The position numbers and the translations under genes were made by a program. DNA of 13,848 bases from Candidatus Uhrbacteria bacterium (GTDB lineage: Bacteria > Patescibacteriota > Patescibacteriia > JACQRZ01). The first letter of the stretch is position 1, and each line of letters opens with the position of its first letter. Where the stretch lies: the NCBI GenBank assembly GCA_016209345.1, contig JACQWH010000045.1, positions 1 through 13,848 on the forward strand, read 5' to 3'. A model generated the notes under the pieces. The model worked only from the letters and a program-made list of their open reading frames with translations, was not told the origin of the DNA and ran no database searches. Positions 7,356 through 13,837 of this stretch are shown here, piece after piece.

Positions 7356-7799
7356 TTATTTGTCGATAAAATCGCGGTACTGCTTTTCGTCACCGTACTC
7401 CAAAAAATGTTCGTGATGGGCGGGAGGGATAAACCCCTGATTGCTTTTGTGTTTAATGCCGCACCAATACTGTTCTGTCTTTGCGGCGATGACGGACACA
7501 TAGTGGAGCAGCCCGTTTGCGTATCCGCAATACATGCAGTTGATCTTGTCCCATGCGCCCAAGTATGAAAGGCGCTGGCGGTCTATCTGTATGTACGACG
7601 AGCGACGCAGGCACGCAATGCCATATAATGGAAAACAGATGCGATGGTATACCTCAGCGCATACGTCAAGGATCACAAGCGGAACGATCATGAGGTAAAC
7701 AAATGGAGCGCCGAGAAGATGGCGAATGACGTGCCGCCCAATATGACGTTTGTAATCCATATATTCAATGATTTCTATTAAAAAAGGCGCTCCTTCCAT
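7356..7799 (-). CDS. Conserved membrane-associated cysteine protein, unknown function
   Basis: A 147-aa protein of unknown function. After a basic segment (about 16-26) comes one hydrophobic stretch (32-48, around FVYLMIVPLVIL), then YHRICFPLYGI. A soluble part follows with CMYCGYANG (Cys88 and Cys91) and YWCGIKH (Cys113), and a histidine-rich end (HHEHF, about 128-132). Three cysteines plus histidines suggest a metal site, an inference only. I recall uncharacterised bacterial proteins with the same order of CFPLYGI, DKINC-YCGYANG and WCGIKH motifs. The start at 7799 is chosen over an internal ATG at 7760 because GGAG (7811-7808) lies 8 nt upstream, and the internal ATG has no such site. It follows the 93-aa gene with a hairpin between them and no room for a separate promoter, so it may depend on read-through. 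Confidence 0.85.
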   Translation of the reverse strand: MEGAPFLIEIIEYMDYKRHIGRHVIRHLLGAPFVYLMIVPLVILDVCAEVYHRICFPLYGIACLRRSSYIQIDRQRLSYLGAWDKINCMYCGYANGLLHYVSVIAAKTEQYWCGIKHKSNQGFIPPAHHEHFLEYGDEKQYRDFIDK

Positions 7800-7807
7800 T
7801 CACTTTA

Positions 7808-7811
7808 CTCC
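7808..7811 (-). promoter_or_regulatory. Ribosome binding site for the 147-aa gene
   Basis: GGAG followed by an 8-nt spacer and ATG at 7799. It decides this start over the internal ATG at 7760 and begins only 2 nt beyond the T-rich end of the preceding hairpin. Confidence 0.75.
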
Positions 7812-7812
7812 G

Positions 7813-7858
7813 AAATACAAGCGGCTATGGATGGAAATTTACTTCAATCCATAGCCGC
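7813..7858 (-). terminator. Hairpin between the 93-aa and 147-aa genes
   Basis: A perfect 12-bp stem, GCGGCTATGGAT (7821-7832) with ATCCATAGCCGC (7847-7858), encloses a 14-nt loop. On the minus strand it starts 4 nt after the stop of the 93-aa gene and is followed by TTGTATTT, a poor but present T-run. It may be a leaky terminator or an RNA processing or stability element, because the next gene begins only about 20 nt beyond the stem. Confidence 0.6.
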
Positions 7859-7862
7859 CGAG

Positions 7863-8144
7863 CTAATCCCGTCGTCGCCTTATCGACCGCGGACTGCGAG
7901 CCCGCGTCGGCCCGGCGCCGATGTTGACCGAATAGAGATTTTTGCCCTCCGTGGCCTCGATGTCCCCGAGCGTTCGCCCGAGGACGGTGACGAGCTTCTT
8001 AAAAAGCTCGTCGACCGCGACGTTCCACGTCCCGGTCGCCCACGTCCCCGTGGGAACGTGGATCCATATCTCCTTTCCATAGCAGTGCACAAGGAGCCCC
8101 GGCTCCTCTGCAACTATCCTGTCGTACCACTCACGCCCAGTCAA
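7863..8144 (-). CDS. Small protein of unknown function, atypical composition
   Basis: A 93-aa protein I do not recognise. It contains a short repeat, TGTWATGTWN (about 33-42), encoded by a 15-nt near-duplication. A helical middle (VDELFKKLVTVL) follows, and the tail is strongly basic, ending IRRRRD. The TTG start at 8144 is supported by a strong AAAGGAGG five to six bases upstream and a matching promoter; no ATG in frame is better placed. Third codon positions are mostly G or C (for example repeated CTC, GGG, ACG, GTC), clearly richer than in the flanking genes. The coding region also holds long inverted repeats, such as 7989-7997 with 8004-8012. These features suggest recent transfer, or an RNA with structural constraints. 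The open frame on the opposite strand (7827-8198) lacks such initiation signals. Confidence 0.75.
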   Translation of the reverse strand: MTGREWYDRIVAEEPGLLVHCYGKEIWIHVPTGTWATGTWNVAVDELFKKLVTVLGRTLGDIEATEGKNLYSVNIGAGPTRARSPRSIRRRRD

Positions 8145-8148
8145 TTTT

Positions 8149-8157
8149 CCCTCCTTT
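8149..8157 (-). promoter_or_regulatory. Strong Shine-Dalgarno site deciding a TTG start
   Basis: AAAGGAGGG lies just upstream of the TTG at 8144, with five nucleotides between AGG and TTG. It is the best Shine-Dalgarno match in the window. Confidence 0.85.
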
Positions 8158-8184
8158 TACTTCGGCGACGCGACTCCAGAGAAA

Positions 8185-8213
8185 ATGATACCAGCTGACT
8201 ACCATTGTGTATA
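8185..8213 (-). promoter_or_regulatory. Promoter of the 93-aa gene (extended -10)
   Basis: TATACA (8213-8208) and TATCAT (8190-8185) are spaced by 17 nt, and TGG directly before the -10 makes an extended -10. The predicted start near 8178 gives a leader of about 34 nt containing the Shine-Dalgarno site. This is a consensus match only. Confidence 0.55.
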
Positions 8214-8233
8214 GAGGGGCAACGCAACCCTCT
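8213..8233 (-). terminator. Possible terminator after the VirD4-like gene
   Basis: AGAGGG (8233-8228) pairs with CCCTCT (8218-8213) around a 9-nt loop, 34 nt after the stop codon at 8268. No T-run follows. The stem touches the -35 of the next promoter, so it is weak as a terminator call. Confidence 0.3.
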
Positions 8234-8267
8234 TTCTGTCACCAGAAGAACCACTGAAGCATGCTCC

Positions 8268-10790
8268 CTATCCAAGCTGCGAACGCTCGAGAATCTCCGC
8301 CTCTACCAGCGCTCGGTCGCGTCCATATTTCAGGCGAGAAAGCTGCCTGATGGCATCGGCAATATTGGGGTCGCCTTTTGGCGGGGGAAACGCGCGCATG
8401 GAAAAGGGGCGAGCGGCGGTGTTATGAATAAGAAGACGAACGCATGCGGTATATTTTTCGACATTGATGACATCGTATTCATTAAAGACAGGCGCGAGTT
8501 GCTTTGCCATGAGCTCCGCATCATCGACGCCGACGCGGTAGGACACGATGGTGCCGACATTGCCAAACACCGCGTCGCGCACCTTCGTATCGCCCTGCTT
8601 TGGCGACAGTTGCCCGATATACTGATGTCCGAGAATAAGGTCAAGGCGATATTTGCGCGCTTCTGACAAAATGGTTGCGATACTGTCGGTAATGAAATTC
8701 TGAAACTCGTCGATATAGAGGAAGAAGTCGTGGCGCTGCTCTGCCGGCAAGTCAGCCCGTGCAAGCGCGGCCATCTGCAACTTGGATACGATAATCAACC
8801 CCATGAGATTGCTATTGATTTCACCCACCTGCCCTTTTGACAAGTTAACCAGCAGAATCTTCTTTCTGTCCATCACCTCGCGCAAATTGAATCCGCTGCG
8901 TCCCTGTCCGATAATATTTCTCATCATCGAATTTTCGATGAAGCGCCCTATTTTGGAAACAAGATACGGAAGCATTTCGCCTTTCGTCTGGCCGGCTGTC
9001 TGGGGCAGCTCCTTTTCCCAAAACGCGCGGACAATCGGGTCGGTGACGGTTTGCAATTTATAGGCCTGATAGTCGCGATCCGTGAGGATGCGCGGAATTT
9101 CCACAATTGTTCCGGGATGCGCGGGGTCGGACATGAGCGTAAGCATCGCGTTTCTCATATAGTGCTCAAACATCGGACCGATCATCGACGGGTCTGTGAC
9201 AAGCTTATAAAAAATAGCGATCATCTCCTGGATGGCAAAATCAACTTCCGCGGGCGTATCCCCCTCAAGCATATTCAGGCCCATGGGCCGCTCGGTGTCT
9301 GCCGGCTCGAAAAGTACCACGTCGTCGGCGCGCTCGGGCGGAACGCATTCCAGAATATGCGCGATCGCCTCGCCGTGCGGGTCGATGAATCCGCACCCCT
9401 CTCCGTTTTGTATATCTTGAATAATCATGTTCTCCATGATCGTCGTCTTTCCAACGCCGGTCGTACCGATGGTATACATGTGCCGGCGGCGATCCTCTCG
9501 AAGCATGCGAATAAGCGTGCGAGTGCCTCGATAGACATTTTCTCCCAAAATGACGCCCTCGGTCGGAATGTCAACCGGCGCGGCTGCCGTACGCGCGTGC
9601 AGCCATTCAATATTCGGCGTCTCCGTACTGCTCAGAGGAAAATGATACACGCTGGCAAGCTCTTCTGTTCCGAGAATAAATTTCCGCCGGTAGTCAAATC
9701 GCCGATAGATGAAACTTTTTATCACCGCGCGTTTCGAAAAAAGATATTTCTTCTTGCGCAGCATTGCGCCGGACTCAGGCCCGAGAAACTGCGCAAACGC
9801 ATCGGCGATATTGTACATCTGCATTTTTGCCACATGTTCCTGATCGGCAGACGTGACGACGCGGATACAGGTCTCAAAGCCGACCTTTCCGGCTTTTTCC
9901 TCCATTGTTTTAATCAGCTCCTGTTCTGTCGGTGTTAATTTTGGAAACGGCGTCGAATCGCCCTTCATCTGCGATTTTACCTTTGAAGAAAATACCGCGT
10001 CCAGTATTCCGCCCAGCACGCCGTGAAGAATGGTATCCATTGCCGTGCCAAACGGCCCGCCCATCGCTTGCTGCAACGTCTTGCCTTTTTGCATGGCGCG
10101 TGCAACCTCTTGCCCTCTGTGACCCCATCCCTTTGGCGCGGTACGAATCATAATCTGTATCGCTGCTCCCTGCGTCGCCTCCACCTTACTCATCGCATTT
10201 GTCAGCGCGTTCAACGGATCCGAATCCATCTTTTTATAGGTCTTCAGCGGAAACATCCACTGTTTTGTCATGACAATAGGGACGCCGAGAATGACGCCTT
10301 TGGGTCGGAAGAGATTATAGTCCTCAATTTCCTCGACTTGCGCGGAAGGGTACTGCGCATGAAGCTGCTGTTCGAAAAACTGCCGCAGGTATCCGGGCAC
10401 AACGGCGTAGAACTTAATCAACCCTTCTGTTGCAACGATCTCAAGGGCGAAGTGGTCTTCCCTGCCGATAAAGAACGCAAGCGGCCGAAATTTCGGCCTG
10501 ATGTGCCCAAGCCCTGAATAGAAACTTTCGGCAACGGCAATCAGCTCCTTATAGTCCTTTTTTGACGATTTATCCTCTTCCTCCTTTTTCGCCGATTCTT
10601 TCGGGACGCGTATCTGCAAGACCTTCTTGTCAAGCGCAAGCGGGATTTCAAAAATTTTATGCAATATAAAACGCAGTATCTTCAACGTGAAAAAACCGGC
10701 AATGCCGACAATGACAAGCCAGAAAAACAGCGCAAAATAGACATTCGCGCTGAAAAACTCGGTGAGATTGGAAAAAAATGATTGCTCCAT
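8268..10790 (-). CDS. VirD4/TraD-like membrane-anchored ATPase, type IV secretion coupling family
   Basis: An 840-aa ATPase expected to sit in the cytoplasmic membrane and drive DNA or protein across it. One membrane segment lies at about 17-39, followed by a basic, lysine-rich linker (64-80) and a large N-terminal domain (about 80-400) of the kind seen in CPR and Gram-positive T4SS-like ATPases. The motor domain has Walker A GTTGVGKT (442-449), a GFIDPHGE strand (467-474), Walker B LYIDEF (691-696) and the GHQYIGQL motif (721-728), typical of TraD/TraG/VirD4 proteins. Its ATG overlaps the stop of the preceding gene as TAATG, so translation is probably coupled. No VirB4, relaxase, pilin or lytic transglycosylase is in the window, so its partners are unknown. 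It could also be a DNA-uptake or effector pump; the family call is firm, the substrate is not. Confidence 0.88.
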   Translation of the reverse strand: MEQSFFSNLTEFFSANVYFALFFWLVIVGIAGFFTLKILRFILHKIFEIPLALDKKVLQIRVPKESAKKEEEDKSSKKDYKELIAVAESFYSGLGHIRPKFRPLAFFIGREDHFALEIVATEGLIKFYAVVPGYLRQFFEQQLHAQYPSAQVEEIEDYNLFRPKGVILGVPIVMTKQWMFPLKTYKKMDSDPLNALTNAMSKVEATQGAAIQIMIRTAPKGWGHRGQEVARAMQKGKTLQQAMGGPFGTAMDTILHGVLGGILDAVFSSKVKSQMKGDSTPFPKLTPTEQELIKTMEEKAGKVGFETCIRVVTSADQEHVAKMQMYNIADAFAQFLGPESGAMLRKKKYLFSKRAVIKSFIYRRFDYRRKFILGTEELASVYHFPLSSTETPNIEWLHARTAAAPVDIPTEGVILGENVYRGTRTLIRMLREDRRRHMYTIGTTGVGKTTIMENMIIQDIQNGEGCGFIDPHGEAIAHILECVPPERADDVVLFEPADTERPMGLNMLEGDTPAEVDFAIQEMIAIFYKLVTDPSMIGPMFEHYMRNAMLTLMSDPAHPGTIVEIPRILTDRDYQAYKLQTVTDPIVRAFWEKELPQTAGQTKGEMLPYLVSKIGRFIENSMMRNIIGQGRSGFNLREVMDRKKILLVNLSKGQVGEINSNLMGLIIVSKLQMAALARADLPAEQRHDFFLYIDEFQNFITDSIATILSEARKYRLDLILGHQYIGQLSPKQGDTKVRDAVFGNVGTIVSYRVGVDDAELMAKQLAPVFNEYDVINVEKYTACVRLLIHNTAARPFSMRAFPPPKGDPNIADAIRQLSRLKYGRDRALVEAEILERSQLG

Positions 10791-11275
10791 TATCGTTTTG
10801 CATGAATGTCACTTGGACCCTTTAACGACAAAATCTTTTCCGCTTTTATCTTTGCTTCCTGCTCAAGAAAAAAAACATTCACGCCCGGCAGCATCTGGAG
10901 CCAGCGACGGATGATGCGGATAAGCTCGATGAGTTTGACCTGCGCTTTTTTTAAGACCTTCTCGATGGTTGCCGCCACCCGCTCTCCTTCGTGTTTGAAC
11001 TGTTTGCGCTGCTTTGGCGTGAGATCCTTATAAATGGACAGCAGTCCCTCCTCAAGAACATTTTCTATGCTCGACAATAATGCGGATTTTTTGAGCGGAC
11101 GCACCGGTGCAGCCGTTGGTATCGCTGCTGGCGCGCCTGCCGCCTTCGGCTTTTCAGCAGGGTGGCGTTCGGTAGGCGCAGCGCTTGGCCGCTCGTGTTT
11201 TTCCGCGTGTTTTTCAGCTTGCTCGGGATGCGGCGCTTCCTGAATGGGCCTTTTTTGGAGAAGTCCGTCGGACAT
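10790..11275 (-). CDS. Pro/Ala-rich helical protein beside the VirD4-like ATPase
   Basis: A 161-aa protein of unknown function. Residues 1-62 are rich in Pro, Ala, His, Glu and Lys and look disordered (several AEKH, AEKP-like units). Residues 64-150 are predicted helical and basic, with DLTPKQRKQFKHEGERVAA (84-102) and an amphipathic stretch, VKLIELIRIIRRWLQMLPGV (113-132), that could lie on the membrane surface. There is no signal peptide. It starts 2 nt after the stop of the membrane protein gene, and its stop overlaps the ATPase start by one base, so all three are probably translated from one message in fixed ratios. An adaptor for the ATPase is the simplest inference. No Shine-Dalgarno site precedes the ATG at 11275. 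Confidence 0.8.
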   Translation of the reverse strand: MSDGLLQKRPIQEAPHPEQAEKHAEKHERPSAAPTERHPAEKPKAAGAPAAIPTAAPVRPLKKSALLSSIENVLEEGLLSIYKDLTPKQRKQFKHEGERVAATIEKVLKKAQVKLIELIRIIRRWLQMLPGVNVFFLEQEAKIKAEKILSLKGPSDIHAKR

Positions 11276-11277
11276 AG

Positions 11278-11811
11278 CTAGGTTTGCGTTCCCGGCGTCT
11301 GCGCGCGTTTATGCATGACAAGCATCGCGCTCACCGGCGCAATCATCCAGAGCGAGCGAGGCAGATCGTCGATAAAAAATGATTTTACGAATTGCGTTGA
11401 AAAAATATCCTGCGGCAAGTAGGACAGAACAATGCTTAAGAAAAGACCTACCTGGAGAACGCTGAGAAACACGGCTTGCACCAAGGACTGCCCCATATCA
11501 GACCGCAGCGACATATTGTATGAAAACAGCACGAAGAGAATCAGGAAAAGGCCGAGAAAGATGGCGAGCCGATATGGCAAGGTGCCCCCGACAGGAAGCT
11601 GCGCTATATATCCGCTCAACAAGGGGGTAGCCGTCATAATAGCAATTGCAGAATACGTGGCGAGTAGCATCACAGCCAGGCGTTCGCGATTGGCAAAAAA
11701 AGAGTAAACAATAACGCCGGTGGCAAAAAAAATAACGACAAACGTATCCCAGGAGGGATGGGTAAAATTAAACAGTTGAGGATCGACGCTGATATTGACA
11801 AGGGTGTTCAT
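11278..11811 (-). CDS. Five-helix membrane protein of the VirD4-like operon
   Basis: A 177-aa integral membrane protein of unknown function. Hydrophobic segments lie at about 22-40, 44-69, 80-98, 110-132 and 153-167, joined by short loops. The last is followed by a short, basic-to-polar tail (MHKRAQTPGTQT). I chose the ATG at 11811 over the open frame back to 11859, because the upstream part would cross the predicted transcription start near 11841. The leader is about 30 nt and has no Shine-Dalgarno site. It is the first gene of a coupled three-gene run ending in the VirD4-like ATPase, so a membrane partner or channel component is plausible, but nothing in the sequence proves it. Confidence 0.8.
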   Translation of the reverse strand: MNTLVNISVDPQLFNFTHPSWDTFVVIFFATGVIVYSFFANRERLAVMLLATYSAIAIMTATPLLSGYIAQLPVGGTLPYRLAIFLGLFLILFVLFSYNMSLRSDMGQSLVQAVFLSVLQVGLFLSIVLSYLPQDIFSTQFVKSFFIDDLPRSLWMIAPVSAMLVMHKRAQTPGTQT

Positions 11812-11847
11812 AAAAGCGCAGCGAATTTTTTGATTTACTCTTGCTAG

Positions 11848-11856
11848 AGTATACCA
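11848..11856 (-). promoter_or_regulatory. Extended -10 promoter of the VirD4-like operon
   Basis: TGGTATACT on the minus strand is a good extended -10, one base from the ideal hexamer. A perfect TTGACA (11882-11877) lies upstream, but 23 nt from the -10 hexamer instead of about 17, so it is probably not the functional -35. The predicted start near 11841 gives a leader of about 30 nt. Confidence 0.55.
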
Positions 11857-11865
11857 CAAATAAAT

Positions 11866-11888
11866 AAAAAAAACACTGTCAAAAACAG
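11866..11888 (-). terminator. Weak candidate terminator after the 471-aa gene
   Basis: CTGT (11888-11885) pairs with ACAG (11879-11876) in a four-base stem; on the minus strand TG... then eight T residues follow. The stem is short, so this is tentative. It would separate the 471-aa gene from the operon promoter just downstream. Confidence 0.3.
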
Positions 11889-11934
11889 GATGAACGCTTT
11901 TGTCGCTCCTCGTCCAAGTGCCAGGTGATAAACG

Positions 11935-13350
11935 TTATTTGTTTGACTCAGAGAACATATTTTTAACCTCCCTGTCAATATCCCGCCCAAGCTGGCGAAG
12001 CGCCATGCCACCGCGCGTCGCAATAATTTCTTTCACGTCATCAACGTCTGTCGTTTCTCGCGCCAACTCCTGCTGTACCCGTTCCGGGAATTTACTAAAG
12101 TCGAAAAACCCCTTCCCTTCGCCCTCTCCCCGCGCGGCAATCCTGCCGCTTTCAATCCTCTGAACATCCTTGGCAATCTCTCGCGCTGCCAGCTGCGCTT
12201 CGTCGGTGAGACCACGCTTCTCCAGCTCAGCCATGCCGCGAAGCTGCTCAACGAGTTCTCGACCAGGCTTTGCATATTCACCAAGCGTACGCGCGCCCAT
12301 CTCGCCCTGCTGATACCGCGCAAACTCATTCTGAAACTCCTGTGAAAGCAGTGAAATCTGTTCGTCAAACGGATTGTGAATCGAATGGGTATCAAACGGA
12401 CGCGCATTTTGTGACTGTGCATCGACAAGAAAACTCTGCGGTTTGCCCTTATCATCATACGTCATCACGCCACGCAATCCATAGTCCTGTCCTGACAGCT
12501 GGGCATGAAACATGACGTCGCGCCTGACAACGACCCCGTTGTCTGAATGTGGTTTATCCAGAAGCGCCTGACTTGCATATTGTTTGACAACCACTTCGCT
12601 CGGGCTTGAGAAAATAAGCTTCACGTCCCCGTCCCTATCCAAAAGCGGCCCTAGAAGATTTGCGGTATTGCGAAGTGAAAACGTTTTATTTGAGTCAGAC
12701 ACTGCTCTCCCAATGTCCGCTTTTGAAATGCCCCAATCGGTTGAAAGCGTCCTCCCCGACTCCGGGTCAGCCGGCTTATATGATTGTTCGAGAAATTGTG
12801 AAAATGCCGCGGGATCTTTTCGGGCGATCTCAACGAGCTTTCTCAGCGCTTCTTTTCCGCGCTGTTCACCACCCCCCGAACCGGCCTCCGAGAAAAGGCG
12901 ACGGCACTCCTGAACGCTTGCGCCGGCTTTGCTGTCGACCGATTCTGCCGCTGTCGGCGACTTTTCAAGTGGTGCTGCTCCGGCAGTGAGCGTTGTAAAT
13001 TTTGACAGCTCAAAGCCGCCTGACATCGCGGCAACCATTCCGGCTGTTCCAAGCGCCTTGCGAAGAGTCCCACCGATGGCGTCGAGTGTTTTCGCAATCC
13101 TTCCCCTACCCATTCCTTCGGGGGCTTTACCGTCGAAAGCACGCTGCGTCTGAAGCGTGCGAACTGCGGTCTCCGCCTTTCCATACTCTGCCACCGTATC
13201 GGCTCGGCCCGATTGCAAAGCGTCGGCCGCTGCATCTTTTTTTTGCGCAATGGCTTCCTGTTCGGCGCGTGTCGGCACTGGCGCGCGTTCGACTGACAGC
13301 TCCCCCTCCTCAGTGCTCGGTTGTTTTGGCTGTTCTGTGGTGTCTGTCAT
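11935..13350 (-). CDS. Protein of unknown function with one hydrophobic segment
   Basis: A 471-aa protein I do not recognise. Residues 1-75 are charged and Ala/Glu-rich, probably disordered or coiled. A hydrophobic, glycine-rich stretch at about 100-127 (around ALGTAGMVAAMSGG) could be a membrane segment. Next come a helical region (about 145-215), a mixed alpha/beta domain (about 225-330, including KLIFSSPSEVVVKQY and MTYDDKGKPQSFLVDA), and a long charged helical C-terminus (about 340-471). There are no ATPase, nuclease or protease motifs that I can identify. The ATG at 13350 overlaps the TGA of the preceding gene as ATGA, so the two are coupled. Location just upstream of the VirD4-like operon suggests, but does not show, a shared function. 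No Shine-Dalgarno site is visible. Confidence 0.82.
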   Translation of the reverse strand: MTDTTEQPKQPSTEEGELSVERAPVPTRAEQEAIAQKKDAAADALQSGRADTVAEYGKAETAVRTLQTQRAFDGKAPEGMGRGRIAKTLDAIGGTLRKALGTAGMVAAMSGGFELSKFTTLTAGAAPLEKSPTAAESVDSKAGASVQECRRLFSEAGSGGGEQRGKEALRKLVEIARKDPAAFSQFLEQSYKPADPESGRTLSTDWGISKADIGRAVSDSNKTFSLRNTANLLGPLLDRDGDVKLIFSSPSEVVVKQYASQALLDKPHSDNGVVVRRDVMFHAQLSGQDYGLRGVMTYDDKGKPQSFLVDAQSQNARPFDTHSIHNPFDEQISLLSQEFQNEFARYQQGEMGARTLGEYAKPGRELVEQLRGMAELEKRGLTDEAQLAAREIAKDVQRIESGRIAARGEGEGKGFFDFSKFPERVQQELARETTDVDDVKEIIATRGGMALRQLGRDIDREVKNMFSESNK

Positions 13351-13691
13351 ACGGTTGTTGGCATGAGATTTTTTTGAATGCTAAGGTTTGCGCGAGTAGC
13401 CATCACTGATTCATGCAAAAGATCATTCAGGTTCGGCACCGCCGACTGGAGGTATCTTGTCAGCACATCCTCATCGGTATCGCTTTCTTCTGCCATCCTC
13501 GCAAGTTCCTCAATATGCTCCTTCGTCAACGACTGAACGACGCGCAGCAAAAACTCGGAGTGAATCCACGACCCGATACCTGAAACAAGCTGAAATTTAT
13601 GCTCTACCGGAATATCACTAAAACCTAAAAGCCCGAATATGTTCGGCTGGTTTTGATTTAGCCCTGAGAGTGATTTTCTTTTTGATGCCAT
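13347..13691 (-). CDS. Small all-helical protein of unknown function
   Basis: A 114-aa protein with a short basic start (MASKRKSLSG), then a predicted all-alpha region. The core runs from FGLLGFSDIP (19-28) through HSEFLLRVVQSLT (44-56) and EEL-ARMAEES to VPNLNDLLHESV (85-96). This layout resembles small proteins annotated in CPR genomes with a domain of unknown function, though I cannot confirm which one. The longer frame to 13760 adds a Trp/Phe-rich stretch that lacks that character, so I chose the ATG at 13691. No Shine-Dalgarno site is seen. It overlaps the 471-aa gene by 4 nt. Only weak -35/-10 pairs occur in the roughly 108 nt upstream, so the promoter is unresolved. Confidence 0.75.
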   Translation of the reverse strand: MASKRKSLSGLNQNQPNIFGLLGFSDIPVEHKFQLVSGIGSWIHSEFLLRVVQSLTKEHIEELARMAEESDTDEDVLTRYLQSAVPNLNDLLHESVMATRANLSIQKNLMPTTV

Positions 13692-13799
13692 AAAAAAACA
13701 TGCGAAAAACACGATTTCTGTATTTTTCCACCAGTTAACTGCGTAAATAGATCGGCGCACCCTGAAATCGCCAAAAAATTGTCACATTTCGTCGAAGCT

Positions 13800-13826
13800 G
13801 TCATTCCCGCGGAGGCGGGAATCCAG
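13800..13826. repeat. Short intergenic palindromic repeat (right copy, ATTCCC-N8-GGGAAT)
   Basis: An 8-bp perfect stem, ATTCCCGC (13803-13810) with GCGGGAAT (13815-13822), closes a GGAG loop. It is flanked by GTC and CCAG and runs in the opposite orientation to the element at 31-57. It fits the formula ATTCCC-N8-GGGAAT known for Neisseria dRS3 repeats, which act as phage insertion targets there. No integrase or phage gene is seen here. Confidence 0.7.
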
Positions 13827-13837
13827 ACTAAAAATAA

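Noticed and set aside
7827..8198. 123-codon plus-strand frame opposite the 93-aa gene
   Set aside because: The minus-strand gene has a promoter, strong Shine-Dalgarno site and hairpin in the right places; the plus frame has none.
11853..11882. Perfect TTGACA as the -35 of the VirD4-like operon
   Set aside because: It is 23 nt from the -10, too far for normal sigma-70-type spacing; the extended -10 alone is the better explanation.
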